From positions 124,001 to 188,000 of the forward strand of contig JAOZIA010000005.1 in assembly GCA_026014585.1 (NCBI GenBank): a stretch of DNA of 64,000 nt. The letters are read 5' to 3'. The position numbers and the translations under genes were made by a program. The notes under the pieces are model-generated. The model did not search any database. It was not told the origin of the DNA and saw nothing but the letters and a program-made list of their open reading frames with translations. Below are positions 25,793 to 35,936 of this stretch, piece after piece. Every line of letters starts with the position of its first letter. Within the stretch, counting starts at the first letter, position 1. The DNA is from Candidatus Bathyarchaeota archaeon. GTDB lineage: Archaea > Thermoproteota > Bathyarchaeia > Bathyarchaeales > Bathycorpusculaceae.

Positions 25793-28700
25793 CTAGTGAA
25801 TGTTTATTTGGATTTTTTTGCCATCCAACTCGCTCTCACGCCATTCCGCGTCAACTTCGCTTCGGTTCTTGTGCAAATACACTTTACGTGTACGAACTAG
25901 CCCCGCAAGCTCATCAAGGTACGGTTGCAGCAGAGCCATGCTTTCCTCGTCAAGCTCTGCGACATGCACAGATTCCATAATGTCGGTTGGTGTGAAACCC
26001 ATCTCTTTACGTTGCGCTTGGATTCTGCGGGCTAAATCACGCATAATACCCTCACCGAGCAATTTATCATCACGCTGACCACTGAGAAACACAGTAACAG
26101 GGTCTTCTTGAGCAGACACCCATTTCTCAGCGCCTAAATCAGGAACAGCCTGCACATACTCAGCTGACTTCACGTTAACCTGCTCCAAAAACAGCGCCTC
26201 CAAGCTCTTCAATGCTTCAAGCGTCTTTTCGGGTGCAACCACAATTGCTTTTGCCAAAGGCCAGCGACGTTTCAGTTTACCCTGTTGACGGGCAGCATAC
26301 GAGATTGAGACGCATTTGAGTAGGATGTCAAATTGTTCCTCGATGGTGCTGTCTTGCATTTGCGGGTTGGGTGTAGGCCACTCTGCCAAATTGATGGTTT
26401 CAGGCAGGTTAGGCTCCATAACACGGTAAATTTTCTGATACAGCATTTCGCTAAGGTATGGCGTTACAGGGTTAAAGAGTAACGTAACAGTTTTAAGAGT
26501 ATGATACAGCAGTGCATAGATGGTTTGGCGGCGCATCATAGCTTCGGGCTCATCGGTCCAGAGTTCCTTGCGAATCATTGGCACGTACATGCGGCTCAAG
26601 GTTTCAATTACAAAGTCCTCCAAAAGCGCAACTGCTGCGTTGAACTCGCAGCGGTCGAGTTTCTGAGTGTACTCGTGGATTTTGCCCTGCAGTTTGGAGA
26701 GTAACCATTTGTCAGCTGCGGAGAGCGTGCCTGATTTGAAAGCCCAATCCAGCGTGTACTTTTCTGCGTCAAACTTGTCAAAGGTTGCGTTTTGCACAAA
26801 GAACCTGCTCAAGTGGTACAGTGTGCTCAATACTTGGTAGGGTCTGCGGGTGAGTTCTTGCATGTCAAAATTCATAAAGTCAATTGGGCTGCATTTGCGC
26901 ATCATGTAGAAGCGGCAGAGGTCTGCACTGTTTTTCTCGAGCAGCTGGCTGGTTTGAACAACGTTTCCTAAGCTTTTGCTCATTTTTCTGCCTTTAGCAT
27001 CCTGAGTTAAACCTTGGAACAAAAACGCCTTGTAGGGTGCAATGGGTTTACCTGTTAAAATCACGTACTCAAGTAGCAGCGAGTTTGCCCATCCCCGTGT
27101 TTGGTCAATGCCCTCAGTTAAGAACTCTGTTGGCACGAATTTGTGGGATTCTTCGTCTGTGAAGCGTGCGTATGGTGAGGCTCCGCTGTTGTGCCATGTG
27201 TCTAAAACGAAGTCTTCTCTGTGCATGACTCCTCCGCAGGTTGGGCACTCAAACGTGATGCGGTCAACCCAGGGCTTATGCAACTCAAAATCTGCTGGAA
27301 TCTCTTCTCTTGCCAGTTCAAGCAGTTCTTTTTTGCTGCCTACCACGCGTTTGCCACCGCATTTTTCACAAGTCCACAGGGGTAGCGGTGTTCCCCAGAT
27401 GCGTTCACGGCTGATGCACCATGGTTTGCCCTCTTTGAGGAAGCCTAAGAAGCGGTTTTTGGGTTCATCATAGAAGTATTCTACGCCTTCCGCAGCTTGG
27501 AGAACTTTGCTGTTGATTTTGTCTGTTCGTAGGAAGTATTCTTTTCTTGCGAGCCAAACGATTTTGTGGTGGCTTCTCCAGCAGGTTGGGTAATCGTGCT
27601 TGATTCTCTTGATCTTTACGTAACTGTTGCGAGCTTTAAGTTCTTCAACCACCATCATGTCCGCGTCACGTGCAAACACGCCTGCAAAGATTCCTGCGTC
27701 CTTGGTAAATTTAACCTCATCATCGTAGGGTGCAAAGATGGGGACTTTTCTGCGTTGGGCTGCCCAGAAGTCATCTTCACCGTTGCCTGGGGAGAGGTGC
27801 ACGACGCCTGTGGCAGTGTTTACTTCAACGAAATCTTCGCCGATAACATGGTGGACAAGGTTGTGTTTGGTTTCGAGTTCGGCTTGTTTGGGGATTACAT
27901 CTTTTAGGGGGTAATCATACGCGGGACCTTCGAGGCTTTCGCCTGTGAGGGTTTGGAGGATTTGGTAGTTTTTGATTTCCAACTCTGCCATCAAGGGCTC
28001 GACGCGTTCTTTAACCATTATCCAAATTTCACTTCCCACCTGAACTTTGACGTATTCTGCTTTGGGTTGAACCGCAAGCATAGTGTCCGTAATAACGGTA
28101 AACGGCATAGTTGTCCAGACAAGGAAATACTCGTTTTCTGTCCCACTGACTTTGAATTTGAAGTACAATGAGGGGTCTTCAACTGGCACATAACTGCCTT
28201 CGTAACCAACTTCCGCGCTTGAAAGGCTGGTTTGGCATCCAGGACAGTAAGCAACCACGTAGTGACCTTCTTCAAGCAGGTTTGTTTCCCAAGCACGCTT
28301 AAGAATTGTCCATTCACGTTCAATGTAACTGTCTTTGTAAGTGAAATAGGCTTTTTCCTGATTAATCGCAACGCCTAATCGACTGTCAGCATCCAGCCAC
28401 ATTGCATGATATTTCATGATTGCTTTTTTGCATTCCGCGATGAAGCGTTCCATCCCGTATTTTTCGATGGATTCACGTTTATTACGGACACCAAGGAGTT
28501 TTTCGACTTCAAGTTCCACTGGCAAGCCTTGACAGTCCCAACCCGCCCAAAACGGCATGTAGTAGCCTTGCATGGTTCGCATGCGGTATTTGATGTCTTT
28601 CATGATTCTACCGCGAGCGTGCCCAATGTGGGGAATACCGTTAAGTGTCGGTGGTCCTTCCACGTAGCCCAAGTTTGCTTTGGCGCAACTTTGGATGTTT

Positions 28701-28834
28701 TCCATTTTCTGGCGGATTTGATTTTCAGTCCAGAACTTGCGCATTTCTGCTTCAAGCTGCAAGGGAGCATAATTAGTTGGTAAACCTGAATTATCCTGTG
28801 TTTGGCTTGTCACTTTGGATACCTGCTGACGCAA
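25793..28834 (-). CDS. ileS: Isoleucyl-tRNA synthetase
   Basis: Charges tRNA-Ile in the cytosol; class Ia synthetase. 1013 residues, near the archaeal norm. PHIGHARGRI at 68-77 is the HIGH motif and GRKMSKSLGNVV the KMSKS loop. Between them are the editing CP1 domain and zinc-binding pairs (CEKCGGKRVVG; CPTCGG). The anticodon-binding helices and a C-terminal extension (DLARRIQAQRKEMGFTPTD) complete the protein. Start ATG 28834. The small zinc-finger gene follows on the same transcript. Confidence 0.97.
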   Translation of the reverse strand: MRQQVSKVTSQTQDNSGLPTNYAPLQLEAEMRKFWTENQIRQKMENIQSCAKANLGYVEGPPTLNGIPHIGHARGRIMKDIKYRMRTMQGYYMPFWAGWDCQGLPVELEVEKLLGVRNKRESIEKYGMERFIAECKKAIMKYHAMWLDADSRLGVAINQEKAYFTYKDSYIEREWTILKRAWETNLLEEGHYVVAYCPGCQTSLSSAEVGYEGSYVPVEDPSLYFKFKVSGTENEYFLVWTTMPFTVITDTMLAVQPKAEYVKVQVGSEIWIMVKERVEPLMAELEIKNYQILQTLTGESLEGPAYDYPLKDVIPKQAELETKHNLVHHVIGEDFVEVNTATGVVHLSPGNGEDDFWAAQRRKVPIFAPYDDEVKFTKDAGIFAGVFARDADMMVVEELKARNSYVKIKRIKHDYPTCWRSHHKIVWLARKEYFLRTDKINSKVLQAAEGVEYFYDEPKNRFLGFLKEGKPWCISRERIWGTPLPLWTCEKCGGKRVVGSKKELLELAREEIPADFELHKPWVDRITFECPTCGGVMHREDFVLDTWHNSGASPYARFTDEESHKFVPTEFLTEGIDQTRGWANSLLLEYVILTGKPIAPYKAFLFQGLTQDAKGRKMSKSLGNVVQTSQLLEKNSADLCRFYMMRKCSPIDFMNFDMQELTRRPYQVLSTLYHLSRFFVQNATFDKFDAEKYTLDWAFKSGTLSAADKWLLSKLQGKIHEYTQKLDRCEFNAAVALLEDFVIETLSRMYVPMIRKELWTDEPEAMMRRQTIYALLYHTLKTVTLLFNPVTPYLSEMLYQKIYRVMEPNLPETINLAEWPTPNPQMQDSTIEEQFDILLKCVSISYAARQQGKLKRRWPLAKAIVVAPEKTLEALKSLEALFLEQVNVKSAEYVQAVPDLGAEKWVSAQEDPVTVFLSGQRDDKLLGEGIMRDLARRIQAQRKEMGFTPTDIMESVHVAELDEESMALLQPYLDELAGLVRTRKVYLHKNRSEVDAEWRESELDGKKIQINIH

Positions 28835-28976
28835 AAATACGCTAAAAGACTATAAAAATCTATACAACCAAAAACAAAAAACACCAAACCCGGCTACTCT
28901 TTGTTGCAAAACTTTTAGTCGTGGATACACCGATATTTTAAATACTGTCAGATAAAATTAATCATTAGGGATTTAT

Positions 28977-29453
28977 GTGAGAGGCAAAATCAACAGTGTA
29001 GTTTTAGTAACCTTTTTGGTGTGTTTAACTACTGTGTCTGTAGCTTTAATAGTATTGCAGCAACAAAATGAAAGTTTAGGACAAACAGAAATTCCGCAAG
29101 CTCCAGGGAATTCTTCAAACAAAATATATCCCTTATTTTATAACGTCAGTTTTCATTATGATGAGTCAAGCGTGTTGGTATACTCTGATGTCCCGATGCA
29201 AAACTTGACAATAGTTTACCAGTACACGACCATAGCTGGAACAACCCTTACCGAAAGCTTTGATTACGGAAGCTACTATCCCACATGGAACCCAAATCAC
29301 GCAGTTTCACCTGGAGAACACCACTTTCAATATTACGAAATTCCCCAGTACATCATAAAAGCTTCTTCGACAATGAAATGGACCAGCGCGGGTTGCTTAA
29401 TATTTGATATCGCTCCTCAAGTGCAAATTACGGAAATTTATGGCTACAGTTAA
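28977..29453 (+). CDS. Secreted or membrane-anchored hypothetical protein
   Basis: 158 residues from GTG 28977. One N-terminal hydrophobic helix (VVLVTFLVCLTTVSVALIVL) then an extracellular beta-rich domain (NVSFHYDESSVLVYSDVPMQNLTIVYQY...). Not recognised. A TATA-like box (ttttaaata, about 28937-28945) gives a very short leader. It stands alone, divergent from ileS. Confidence 0.65.
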   Translation: MRGKINSVVLVTFLVCLTTVSVALIVLQQQNESLGQTEIPQAPGNSSNKIYPLFYNVSFHYDESSVLVYSDVPMQNLTIVYQYTTIAGTTLTESFDYGSYYPTWNPNHAVSPGEHHFQYYEIPQYIIKASSTMKWTSAGCLIFDIAPQVQITEIYGYS

Positions 29454-29606
29454 GTTCAGATAATTTAAGAACAGCTAAGTAACTGAAACTAAAAAAGAAA
29501 AATCATATATTTACTATTTTTCAGTAGGTAGACGAAACTCTGCAAGTGTAAAAAGAAAACAAGTTTTTTCTGAACTAAACAGAAGAAGGGAAAAGAAAGA
29601 TTGTGT

Positions 29607-31121
29607 TTATGCGATTGGTGTGAAGGGTAGTTGTGGAAGGACTGGGTTGATGAGTTGCAGTACGATGTCTGGGAAGAGTCCGAGGATGAAGATTGCAGCG
29701 ACCAGTATGAATACGGGAATGAGTATGTACTTGTTTTCAACGATTTTTGTTTCATCTTTGGGTTTGCGTGCATACATTACGTTGACGAGTCGGAAGATGT
29801 AAGCAGTTTGCAGTACACTGGTGATTACTCCGATGATTGCTAACCAGACCAAGTTTGCTTGAATCGCGGCGGTGAATACGAAATACTTTGCAATGAAACC
29901 ACCCAATGGTGGAACACCAGCAAAGCTCAGACCTGCAATGATTAAAGCTAAGCTTGCAATGGGCATTCTCTTGCCTAAGCCTGCGAAGTCTTCTAGTGTT
30001 CGGAATCCGTGACTGTTGATTATGCCAATTACCATGAATGCGAGTGCTGTGGTTAAGCCGCCTATTAGGAAGAAGTACAAGTTTCCTGCTAAGCCGAGGG
30101 CGGTTGCGCTGGTGATGGCGACGAGGTTGTAGCCGACGTCTGCGACGCAGATGTATGCCATCATGCGTTTAACGTTGTTTTGTATCAGTGCAAAGATGTT
30201 ACCTACAATCATGCTTAAGGCTGCCATGACAGCGAGCATGAATGCCCAGTCAACGGGACCTAATGGAGCGGGTAATACGATGTAGAGGAGGATTCTGATG
30301 AGGATGTAGTAGCTGCCTTGGTCAACCAGTGCGGATAGGAAGGCTGCTGATGAGGCTGGTGCAGCTGTATATGCGTCAGGTAGCCAGAAGTGGAAGGGCA
30401 CAATTGCGGCTTCGATTGCGTAGCCTGCAGCGATGAAGATGAAGCTGATTATGAGCAGGTTTTTGTCTGCTGGGTTAATTGCTGATAGGGCGTTTCGGAC
30501 GCCTTCATAGTTTAGGCTGCCTGTGATGCCGTACACGATGGAAAGACCCAACAATACGAAGGCGCTGGCGATGATGACCATGATTAGGTATTTCATGGTG
30601 GCGTTTAGGCTGAATGCGTTTTTCTTAAACAACATTAGAAACGCGGCTGCTGCCGTTGCGGCTTCCCAGAATATGAAGAATGTAAGTAAATCGCCTGCAA
30701 GGACTGCACCAACTAGTGCGCCTGTTAGCATGAGCATTACGGCGAAGTAGCGGTCTGAGGGGCGCTCGTTAGAGTTTACAAAGAACACCGTATAGATCAT
30801 GATGACCGCAGCTATGCCCACGATGATTATTGCCATGTAAATGGATAGGGCATCTACAAGGAATGTGGTAGCTATTGCTGTGTCTATGTCACCTGTTAAG
30901 CCGATGTATTGGGCACCTGGGTCAGCTACGCTGTAGTAGCTTAAAGCCAAGTTTGCTATGGTGACTGCAGATAGGACAAAAACTACCAGTATCCACGCGA
31001 GGGTGGCGGCGGTTTTGTGGTTGCTGCTGTTTTTGCGGATTAGTTTGAAGACTGGGATGGTTAGTAGGGAAGCGATTATGAAAGTTATTATGGGTAATAT
31101 TATGTCAAGTATTTGTACCAT
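29607..31121 (-). CDS. NuoN-like antiporter-type subunit of the hydrogenase complex
   Basis: 504 residues, ~14 membrane helices. Proton_antipo_M domain: TFFIFWEAATAAAAFLML, AIVPFHFWLPDAYTAAPASSAAFLSALVDQGSYYIL and SFAGVPPLGGFIAKYFVF are the family blocks, with a helix-5 Glu and helix-7 Lys/Asp residues expected for ion transfer. Last gene of a ten-gene operon. The third of three antiporter-like subunits, so the complex has complex I-scale pumping capacity. Confidence 0.93.
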   Translation of the reverse strand: MVQILDIILPIITFIIASLLTIPVFKLIRKNSSNHKTAATLAWILVVFVLSAVTIANLALSYYSVADPGAQYIGLTGDIDTAIATTFLVDALSIYMAIIIVGIAAVIMIYTVFFVNSNERPSDRYFAVMLMLTGALVGAVLAGDLLTFFIFWEAATAAAAFLMLFKKNAFSLNATMKYLIMVIIASAFVLLGLSIVYGITGSLNYEGVRNALSAINPADKNLLIISFIFIAAGYAIEAAIVPFHFWLPDAYTAAPASSAAFLSALVDQGSYYILIRILLYIVLPAPLGPVDWAFMLAVMAALSMIVGNIFALIQNNVKRMMAYICVADVGYNLVAITSATALGLAGNLYFFLIGGLTTALAFMVIGIINSHGFRTLEDFAGLGKRMPIASLALIIAGLSFAGVPPLGGFIAKYFVFTAAIQANLVWLAIIGVITSVLQTAYIFRLVNVMYARKPKDETKIVENKYILIPVFILVAAIFILGLFPDIVLQLINPVLPQLPFTPIA

Positions 31122-31131
31122 CTTTTTTCAC

Positions 31132-32724
31132 CTATCCTATCAATGTTGCTCCAAGTGTGGCTGTCTGAATTAAATCCATAAAGAAGGTTGGATAAACACC
31201 AATAAGGAGAACCAGCACTACCAAGATTGCCAGTGATAGTTTCATCCAGTTTGGAACATCAACGATTTTGTGTCCTTCATGTGTTACTGGTTCTGTGGAT
31301 ATTTCGCCTTCTGCGGGTTCATCTTTGGATTTACCAAAGAAAACTTTGCTTACAAAACGCAAAGAGTAAGCAAGCGAGAATACTGTTGCAACCAGCATAA
31401 GTGCGGTTGGCCAAATGTAGAAGCTGGCTAAGCCACCTGTGGCGCCTATTATTTGGAATGCACCTATAAAGATGAAGAATTCACTAATGAAGCATGCAAA
31501 TGGTGGTGCACCAGAAATGCTAAGGGCTGCGATGATTCCTGAAACTGCGCTGAAGGGCATTTTGCCTGCTAATCCACCCATTTTGCGGATGTCTCGTTCT
31601 TCAGTTTGGTGCATGATTCCGCCTGCGGTAAGGAAGAAAAGTCCTTTGCTTGCGGCATGAGTGATAATGTGCAGTACAGTGCCCACAATTGCTAAAGATG
31701 AGCCAATCATAACGACGCTTGCACCTGCAAGTGATACAGGGACTAAGCTGAGGCCAAACATTATGTAGCCCATGTGGGCGATGCTTGAGTAAGCAATTAA
31801 GCGTTTAATATCGGTGGATACTAGAGCTATGAATGAGCCAAAGAAGGCAGTTATGACACCGATTATTGAGAGTGCCTGCAGGAAGGTTGTTCCAAAAGCA
31901 ATTCCAACTGAGGGGAAAACCATGTCAAAGGATAATCTGAGAATTGCGTATGCTCCTGCACTGATGATAACTCCGCTTAATAATGCAGACATTGGGGCAG
32001 GTGCTTCTCCGTGTGCATCTGGAAGCCACATGTGAACTGGGAAAACAGCCATTTTCACTGCGAACCCAGCTGTTAAAGCTATCAGAACATAGCGGACAGC
32101 ATCTGTTGCAAAGGAAGTACTCATGAGGCTTTCTTGAGCTATGAACATGTCTGTTGTTCCTGTGAGCCAGTAAACTGCTCCAATGCCCAACAGCACAAAA
32201 ACTGCGCCTGCATGGGTGAAGATGAATAGTTTGAAGGCTGACTTGTAGCTGTTACGATAACCCCATTCGCCCACTATGAAGTATGCGGGTACCAGCATGA
32301 GTTCCCAGCAGAAGTAGAATAGTATTAGGTTGCTGGTTAGGAATACGCCGATTAAGCCTACTGATAGCATGCATAGTAGTGCGTAGTAAGCGGGCAGGTG
32401 TTTTTTGCCGTGCATGTAGTTAACTGAGTATAGTGATGCCACCATCATTAAGGCTAAGCTGATTAGCGCAATGGATGCACTGATGCCGTCTAAGTATAGC
32501 GTGAATTCTGTGTTTATTATGGAGGGTATCCATGTGTAGGTTTCCGTGTAGCTTCCAGTTTCCAGTATAGTTGGAACCGTGTAGGCTACAAGTGCGATGT
32601 TTATCAATGCGATTAACGCGACAAAGATTGCCGCTGCTTTGATTGATTTCTTTCCTGTAAGGTAAACAAATGGGATGCTAATTGTTGGTATAGCGAATAC
32701 TGCTAGTAATAATGGTAGCGACAT
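31132..32724 (-). CDS. NuoM-like antiporter-type subunit
   Basis: 530 residues, ~14 helices. LFYFCWELMLVPAYFIVGEWGYRN, VKMAVFPVHMWLPDAHGEAPAPMSALLSG and SISGAPPFACFISEFFIF are the NuoM/HyfD blocks. The helix-5 Glu (CWELMLVP) is kept. Ten bases from nuoN and four bases from nuoL, in one operon. Confidence 0.94.
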   Translation of the reverse strand: MSLPLLLAVFAIPTISIPFVYLTGKKSIKAAAIFVALIALINIALVAYTVPTILETGSYTETYTWIPSIINTEFTLYLDGISASIALISLALMMVASLYSVNYMHGKKHLPAYYALLCMLSVGLIGVFLTSNLILFYFCWELMLVPAYFIVGEWGYRNSYKSAFKLFIFTHAGAVFVLLGIGAVYWLTGTTDMFIAQESLMSTSFATDAVRYVLIALTAGFAVKMAVFPVHMWLPDAHGEAPAPMSALLSGVIISAGAYAILRLSFDMVFPSVGIAFGTTFLQALSIIGVITAFFGSFIALVSTDIKRLIAYSSIAHMGYIMFGLSLVPVSLAGASVVMIGSSLAIVGTVLHIITHAASKGLFFLTAGGIMHQTEERDIRKMGGLAGKMPFSAVSGIIAALSISGAPPFACFISEFFIFIGAFQIIGATGGLASFYIWPTALMLVATVFSLAYSLRFVSKVFFGKSKDEPAEGEISTEPVTHEGHKIVDVPNWMKLSLAILVVLVLLIGVYPTFFMDLIQTATLGATLIG

Positions 32725-32728
32725 TGTT

Positions 32729-34678
32729 TTACACTCCTAAACCTGTTTTCAATATTATTAGTACAATAATCAGTATGAAACCAAGCACCGCCGCAGCCAC
32801 GTAATTGCGGAAGGAAGATGATGGTCCCTTCTTTAGCATCTGTGCTTTTTCAGGGTCGGCTGTTTGGTTAACGGATTCACCAAGTTTGTCAGGGTAGTTA
32901 CTGAAGAGTGAATCTTCAACATGTTTAAGCCCGCTTGATAGTTTTTCGACGCCTTTTGCGAGTCCATTGTAGAAGTCATCAAAGAAGAAGGCGTGACGTA
33001 GAGTGAAGGATATTGGGTTTTTGCCTGCTGCGATGTTGCGGAGTCCGTTGAAGCCTTTGTAGTATGTGTAGTACCCAAGGATGAATACAGGCACCAGAAG
33101 CAACAGGAATATGGGCGTTTCTAGGGTTTCTATTGATTCTATCATGAAAGTGCCCAAGCTGGTTAAGACGCCGTAGTTTAGCAAGTGTTCAGTGTAAATT
33201 GACTTAGACATGAATTCAGTGAGGAACGGCAGCAGTAAACCCCAAATCACAGCTAACCCAGCGATGATTGCTGCTGGAGCCATCATAACTTTGGGTAATT
33301 CGTGAACATGCTGTTTCTGTATGTGCTCTGAGGGTTTACCCATAAAGACTAAGCTGAACATGCGCACACAGTAAGCAAACGTTAGCATTGCCGTAGCGTA
33401 CAGTATGATTATTTGGATTAGACTACCTGCCTCGGTTACGCTGGTTAGGATTAAGCCTTTGCTAAAGAAGGCGGCAAATGGCGGTAAACCGCTGGTTGTT
33501 AAAATCATAATACCCATTAAGATGAAGCTTACAGGCATAAGTTTTCGCAGTCCACCCATAAGACGCATATCCCTTGTACCAATTGCGTGGATGATACCTC
33601 CTGCAATGAGGAATCCTAAGCCTTCGAAGAAAGCATGGCTGACCATGTGGAAGAGGCTTGCAAACCAACCTATGGATGCTGCACCTTCAACTGCTGCACC
33701 TAAGCCTGCCATCATGAAGCCGATTTGGCTGATGGTGGAGTATGCAAGGACTCCTTTGATGTCAGTGGTGTTAATCGCTAGGCATGCACCGATAAGTGCG
33801 GTTAAGACGCCTATCCAAGCGACAGCTGGGAACCATAACGGGTGTAATGCTTCAATTAATGCGGGTACTGCTGATACGATTAGTATGAATCTTGCAAGAA
33901 GGTAAATACCTGCTTTGACCATTGTGGCAGCGTGAAGTAAGGCACTGACTGAGGTTGGTGCTTCCATTGCACTGTATAGCCAAGTAAACAGGGGTAGCTG
34001 GGCTGATTTTGAGATTGCCGCGCCAAGGAACAGGAAAGCAATTACAACCAAGCTTTCAGTTGGGACTAATCCGATGTTTTCGATTGTGCCTCGGAAACTG
34101 AAAGTGTTAGTACTTAAGAACAACAAGGCAACTGCGGCTAAAAGACAAACGTCACCGACGCGGGTCATGAGGAAAACTTTTACACCTGCGCGGATTGATT
34201 CGGGCTTTTTGTACCAGAACGAAATCAGCGCGTAGCTGCATAAACCAACCATTTCCCAGAAGATGAACATCTGGAGCATGTTGTCTGATATGACTAGCCC
34301 AATCATTGAGCCGATGAAGAGCAAGATTAGGAAGTAGTATCGTGTTAGTCCTTCTTCACCCTTCATGTAACCTTGCGAGTATACGGCTATGATTAAGCCA
34401 AAGAACCCTACTAGACAGGTGAATAGAACGCTTAAGGGGTCAAGGTAGACTCCTGCGTCGATGCCGGGAATCCATGAGATGTAGGTTCCGCCGGCTGCTC
34501 CGTCGCTTGATAGTACGGCGGGCACCATTGAGAATGCCAAAACCGCAATTACCGCGGCTACTGCTACTACGTAGTAGTTTCGGGCTTTTTCACTGAATTT
34601 GCCGATTAATGGAACAAAAAGGCTGGCGATTAAGGGGCCAAGCCAAACTAGCCATGATGCAATGTTTGTGAAGTCCAT
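32729..34678 (-). CDS. NuoL-like antiporter-type subunit
   Basis: 649 residues, about 16 helices plus a C-terminal extension that in complex I includes the lateral helix (KGFNGLRNIAAGKNPISFTLRHAFFFDDFY then a final helix). Core: MFIFWEMVGLCSYALISFWYKKPES, LPLFTWLYSAMEAPTSVSALLHAATMVKAG. Its ATG overlaps the nuoK stop by one base. Confidence 0.94.
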   Translation of the reverse strand: MDFTNIASWLVWLGPLIASLFVPLIGKFSEKARNYYVVAVAAVIAVLAFSMVPAVLSSDGAAGGTYISWIPGIDAGVYLDPLSVLFTCLVGFFGLIIAVYSQGYMKGEEGLTRYYFLILLFIGSMIGLVISDNMLQMFIFWEMVGLCSYALISFWYKKPESIRAGVKVFLMTRVGDVCLLAAVALLFLSTNTFSFRGTIENIGLVPTESLVVIAFLFLGAAISKSAQLPLFTWLYSAMEAPTSVSALLHAATMVKAGIYLLARFILIVSAVPALIEALHPLWFPAVAWIGVLTALIGACLAINTTDIKGVLAYSTISQIGFMMAGLGAAVEGAASIGWFASLFHMVSHAFFEGLGFLIAGGIIHAIGTRDMRLMGGLRKLMPVSFILMGIMILTTSGLPPFAAFFSKGLILTSVTEAGSLIQIIILYATAMLTFAYCVRMFSLVFMGKPSEHIQKQHVHELPKVMMAPAAIIAGLAVIWGLLLPFLTEFMSKSIYTEHLLNYGVLTSLGTFMIESIETLETPIFLLLLVPVFILGYYTYYKGFNGLRNIAAGKNPISFTLRHAFFFDDFYNGLAKGVEKLSSGLKHVEDSLFSNYPDKLGESVNQTADPEKAQMLKKGPSSSFRNYVAAAVLGFILIIVLIILKTGLGV

Positions 34679-35013
34679 TAGGATTCAACCTCTGTTTCGT
34701 CTTTTCCTTGCATTTTTTCTATTATTTTGTCCATGTCGCTTGTGCCGTAACGTTTGGATACGATGACGAGCAAAGCTAAGATTATGCCGCTAACTGCGGT
34801 GTCTGTTGCGAAGGCTAATACCAAAAATGCCTGTCCTAAGCCTACACCAGCTGATGAGACAAGCATGACAAAGTTGAGTGTTGCCGCTGTGGCGATTAAC
34901 TCAACGCTGATGAAAACTTTGAGTAGTTGACGGTTGGTGAGCAAGCCGTAGATTCCAACAGCTAGCATTACCAGTGATAAAATCACAAAGTCCATTCTTA
35001 CTTGCGCCTCCAT
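34678..35013 (-). CDS. NuoK-like membrane subunit
   Basis: 111 residues, three helices. SVELIATAATLNFVM carries the conserved helix-2 Glu and AFATDTAVSGIILALLVIV the helix-3 region of NuoK/MrpC. It overlaps nuoJ by 16 bases. Links the antiporter subunits to the NuoH/NuoJ heel. Confidence 0.92.
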   Translation of the reverse strand: MEAQVRMDFVILSLVMLAVGIYGLLTNRQLLKVFISVELIATAATLNFVMLVSSAGVGLGQAFLVLAFATDTAVSGIILALLVIVSKRYGTSDMDKIIEKMQGKDETEVES

Positions 35014-35471
35014 TCATACAAAACGATTGCTATACCAAGCGCTACCGTTAAGATAACCAGCGCCTGCAAAACCACGTCTATACCACGTAAATCCCATAAC
35101 GCTTGACCAAAGTCAAGGTTTGATTCAGCTGATGAAACGCCTGAAACTGAAAGGAACAATGCAGGCAAAGATAACATTACTCCACCAACAAATAGGGCGG
35201 CTATGCGTAGGGGCGGAGTTTTCTTTTTGGGTTTATCACCAAGCATTTCTCCTGATAAGAACAAGATTGCAAGAGTTCCAACGCCCACAGCAAACTGGAA
35301 AATTCCAGCAAACAGTGCGCCAGAAAGGGCGTAAATTAGTGCTATAAACAAAAAGGTTCCTGCTAGTGCCGTTACGGAGTAGATTACTTCGTCAAGGAAC
35401 AGAGCTAAAACCGCAGATACTAGTAAGCCAACTGCGAATAATTCAATTAGGATGGTTGCATCGATTATCAT
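34998..35471 (-). CDS. NuoJ-like membrane subunit
   Basis: 157 residues, five helices. ALAGTFLFIALIYALSGALFAGIFQFAVGVGTLAILFLSGEML is the NuoJ helix-2/3 region, including the pi-bulge-type segment of complex I. Its presence with NuoA separates this operon from simple Ech-type hydrogenases. Overlaps nuoI by four bases. Confidence 0.9.
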   Translation of the reverse strand: MIIDATILIELFAVGLLVSAVLALFLDEVIYSVTALAGTFLFIALIYALSGALFAGIFQFAVGVGTLAILFLSGEMLGDKPKKKTPPLRIAALFVGGVMLSLPALFLSVSGVSSAESNLDFGQALWDLRGIDVVLQALVILTVALGIAIVLYEWRRK

Positions 35472-35932
35472 TGTTTTTTGTCCTCCTCATAGCTTGGTTT
35501 CATAATTAACGCTGCCTTGTTTGTGGTGGCAAGCTCATAGAGCACTGAACTCTTGATTGCGTCTCTTGGGCAACTTTCCACACATTGATGACAGAAAATA
35601 CATTGGTTAAGGTTGATTTGAGGGCGTTTTTTACCGGGTTCAACCTCGACGATTTCTATTGCCTGAGCGGGGCAATCACGTTCACACACGTGACAACTAG
35701 AACCCACAATTGATTTAACATCTAATCGGAAGTCTTTGCCACTGCCTAAATCGATGCAGTTGCAGTCTTTGATTTCATAGATGATTTGACCGCGCATGTC
35801 ATCAGGAAGCTTTGGTTTCTCAAATGGATACTTTGTAGTTGCTGGCTTAGTGAATACGTGTGATACTGTACGTTTCCACATTGGAGAAAATATGGAACGT
35901 TTCTTGGTTTTTTTGTCGCTTTTGTCACTCAT
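35468..35932 (-). CDS. NuoI/HycF-like ferredoxin subunit
   Basis: 154 residues, soluble arm, carries electrons between an external ferredoxin and the catalytic pair. The second cluster motif is complete: C111-x2-C114-x2-C117-x3-C121-P. The first keeps C80, C83 and C87-P but lacks the leading Cys three residues upstream; a distant CNC (57-59) precedes a ~20-residue insertion and may replace it. So one [4Fe-4S] cluster is clear and the other may use an unusual ligand set. The gene is four bases from nuoH. Confidence 0.9.
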   Translation of the reverse strand: MSDKSDKKTKKRSIFSPMWKRTVSHVFTKPATTKYPFEKPKLPDDMRGQIIYEIKDCNCIDLGSGKDFRLDVKSIVGSSCHVCERDCPAQAIEIVEVEPGKKRPQINLNQCIFCHQCVESCPRDAIKSSVLYELATTNKAALIMKPSYEEDKKQ

Positions 35933-35936
35933 TTTG

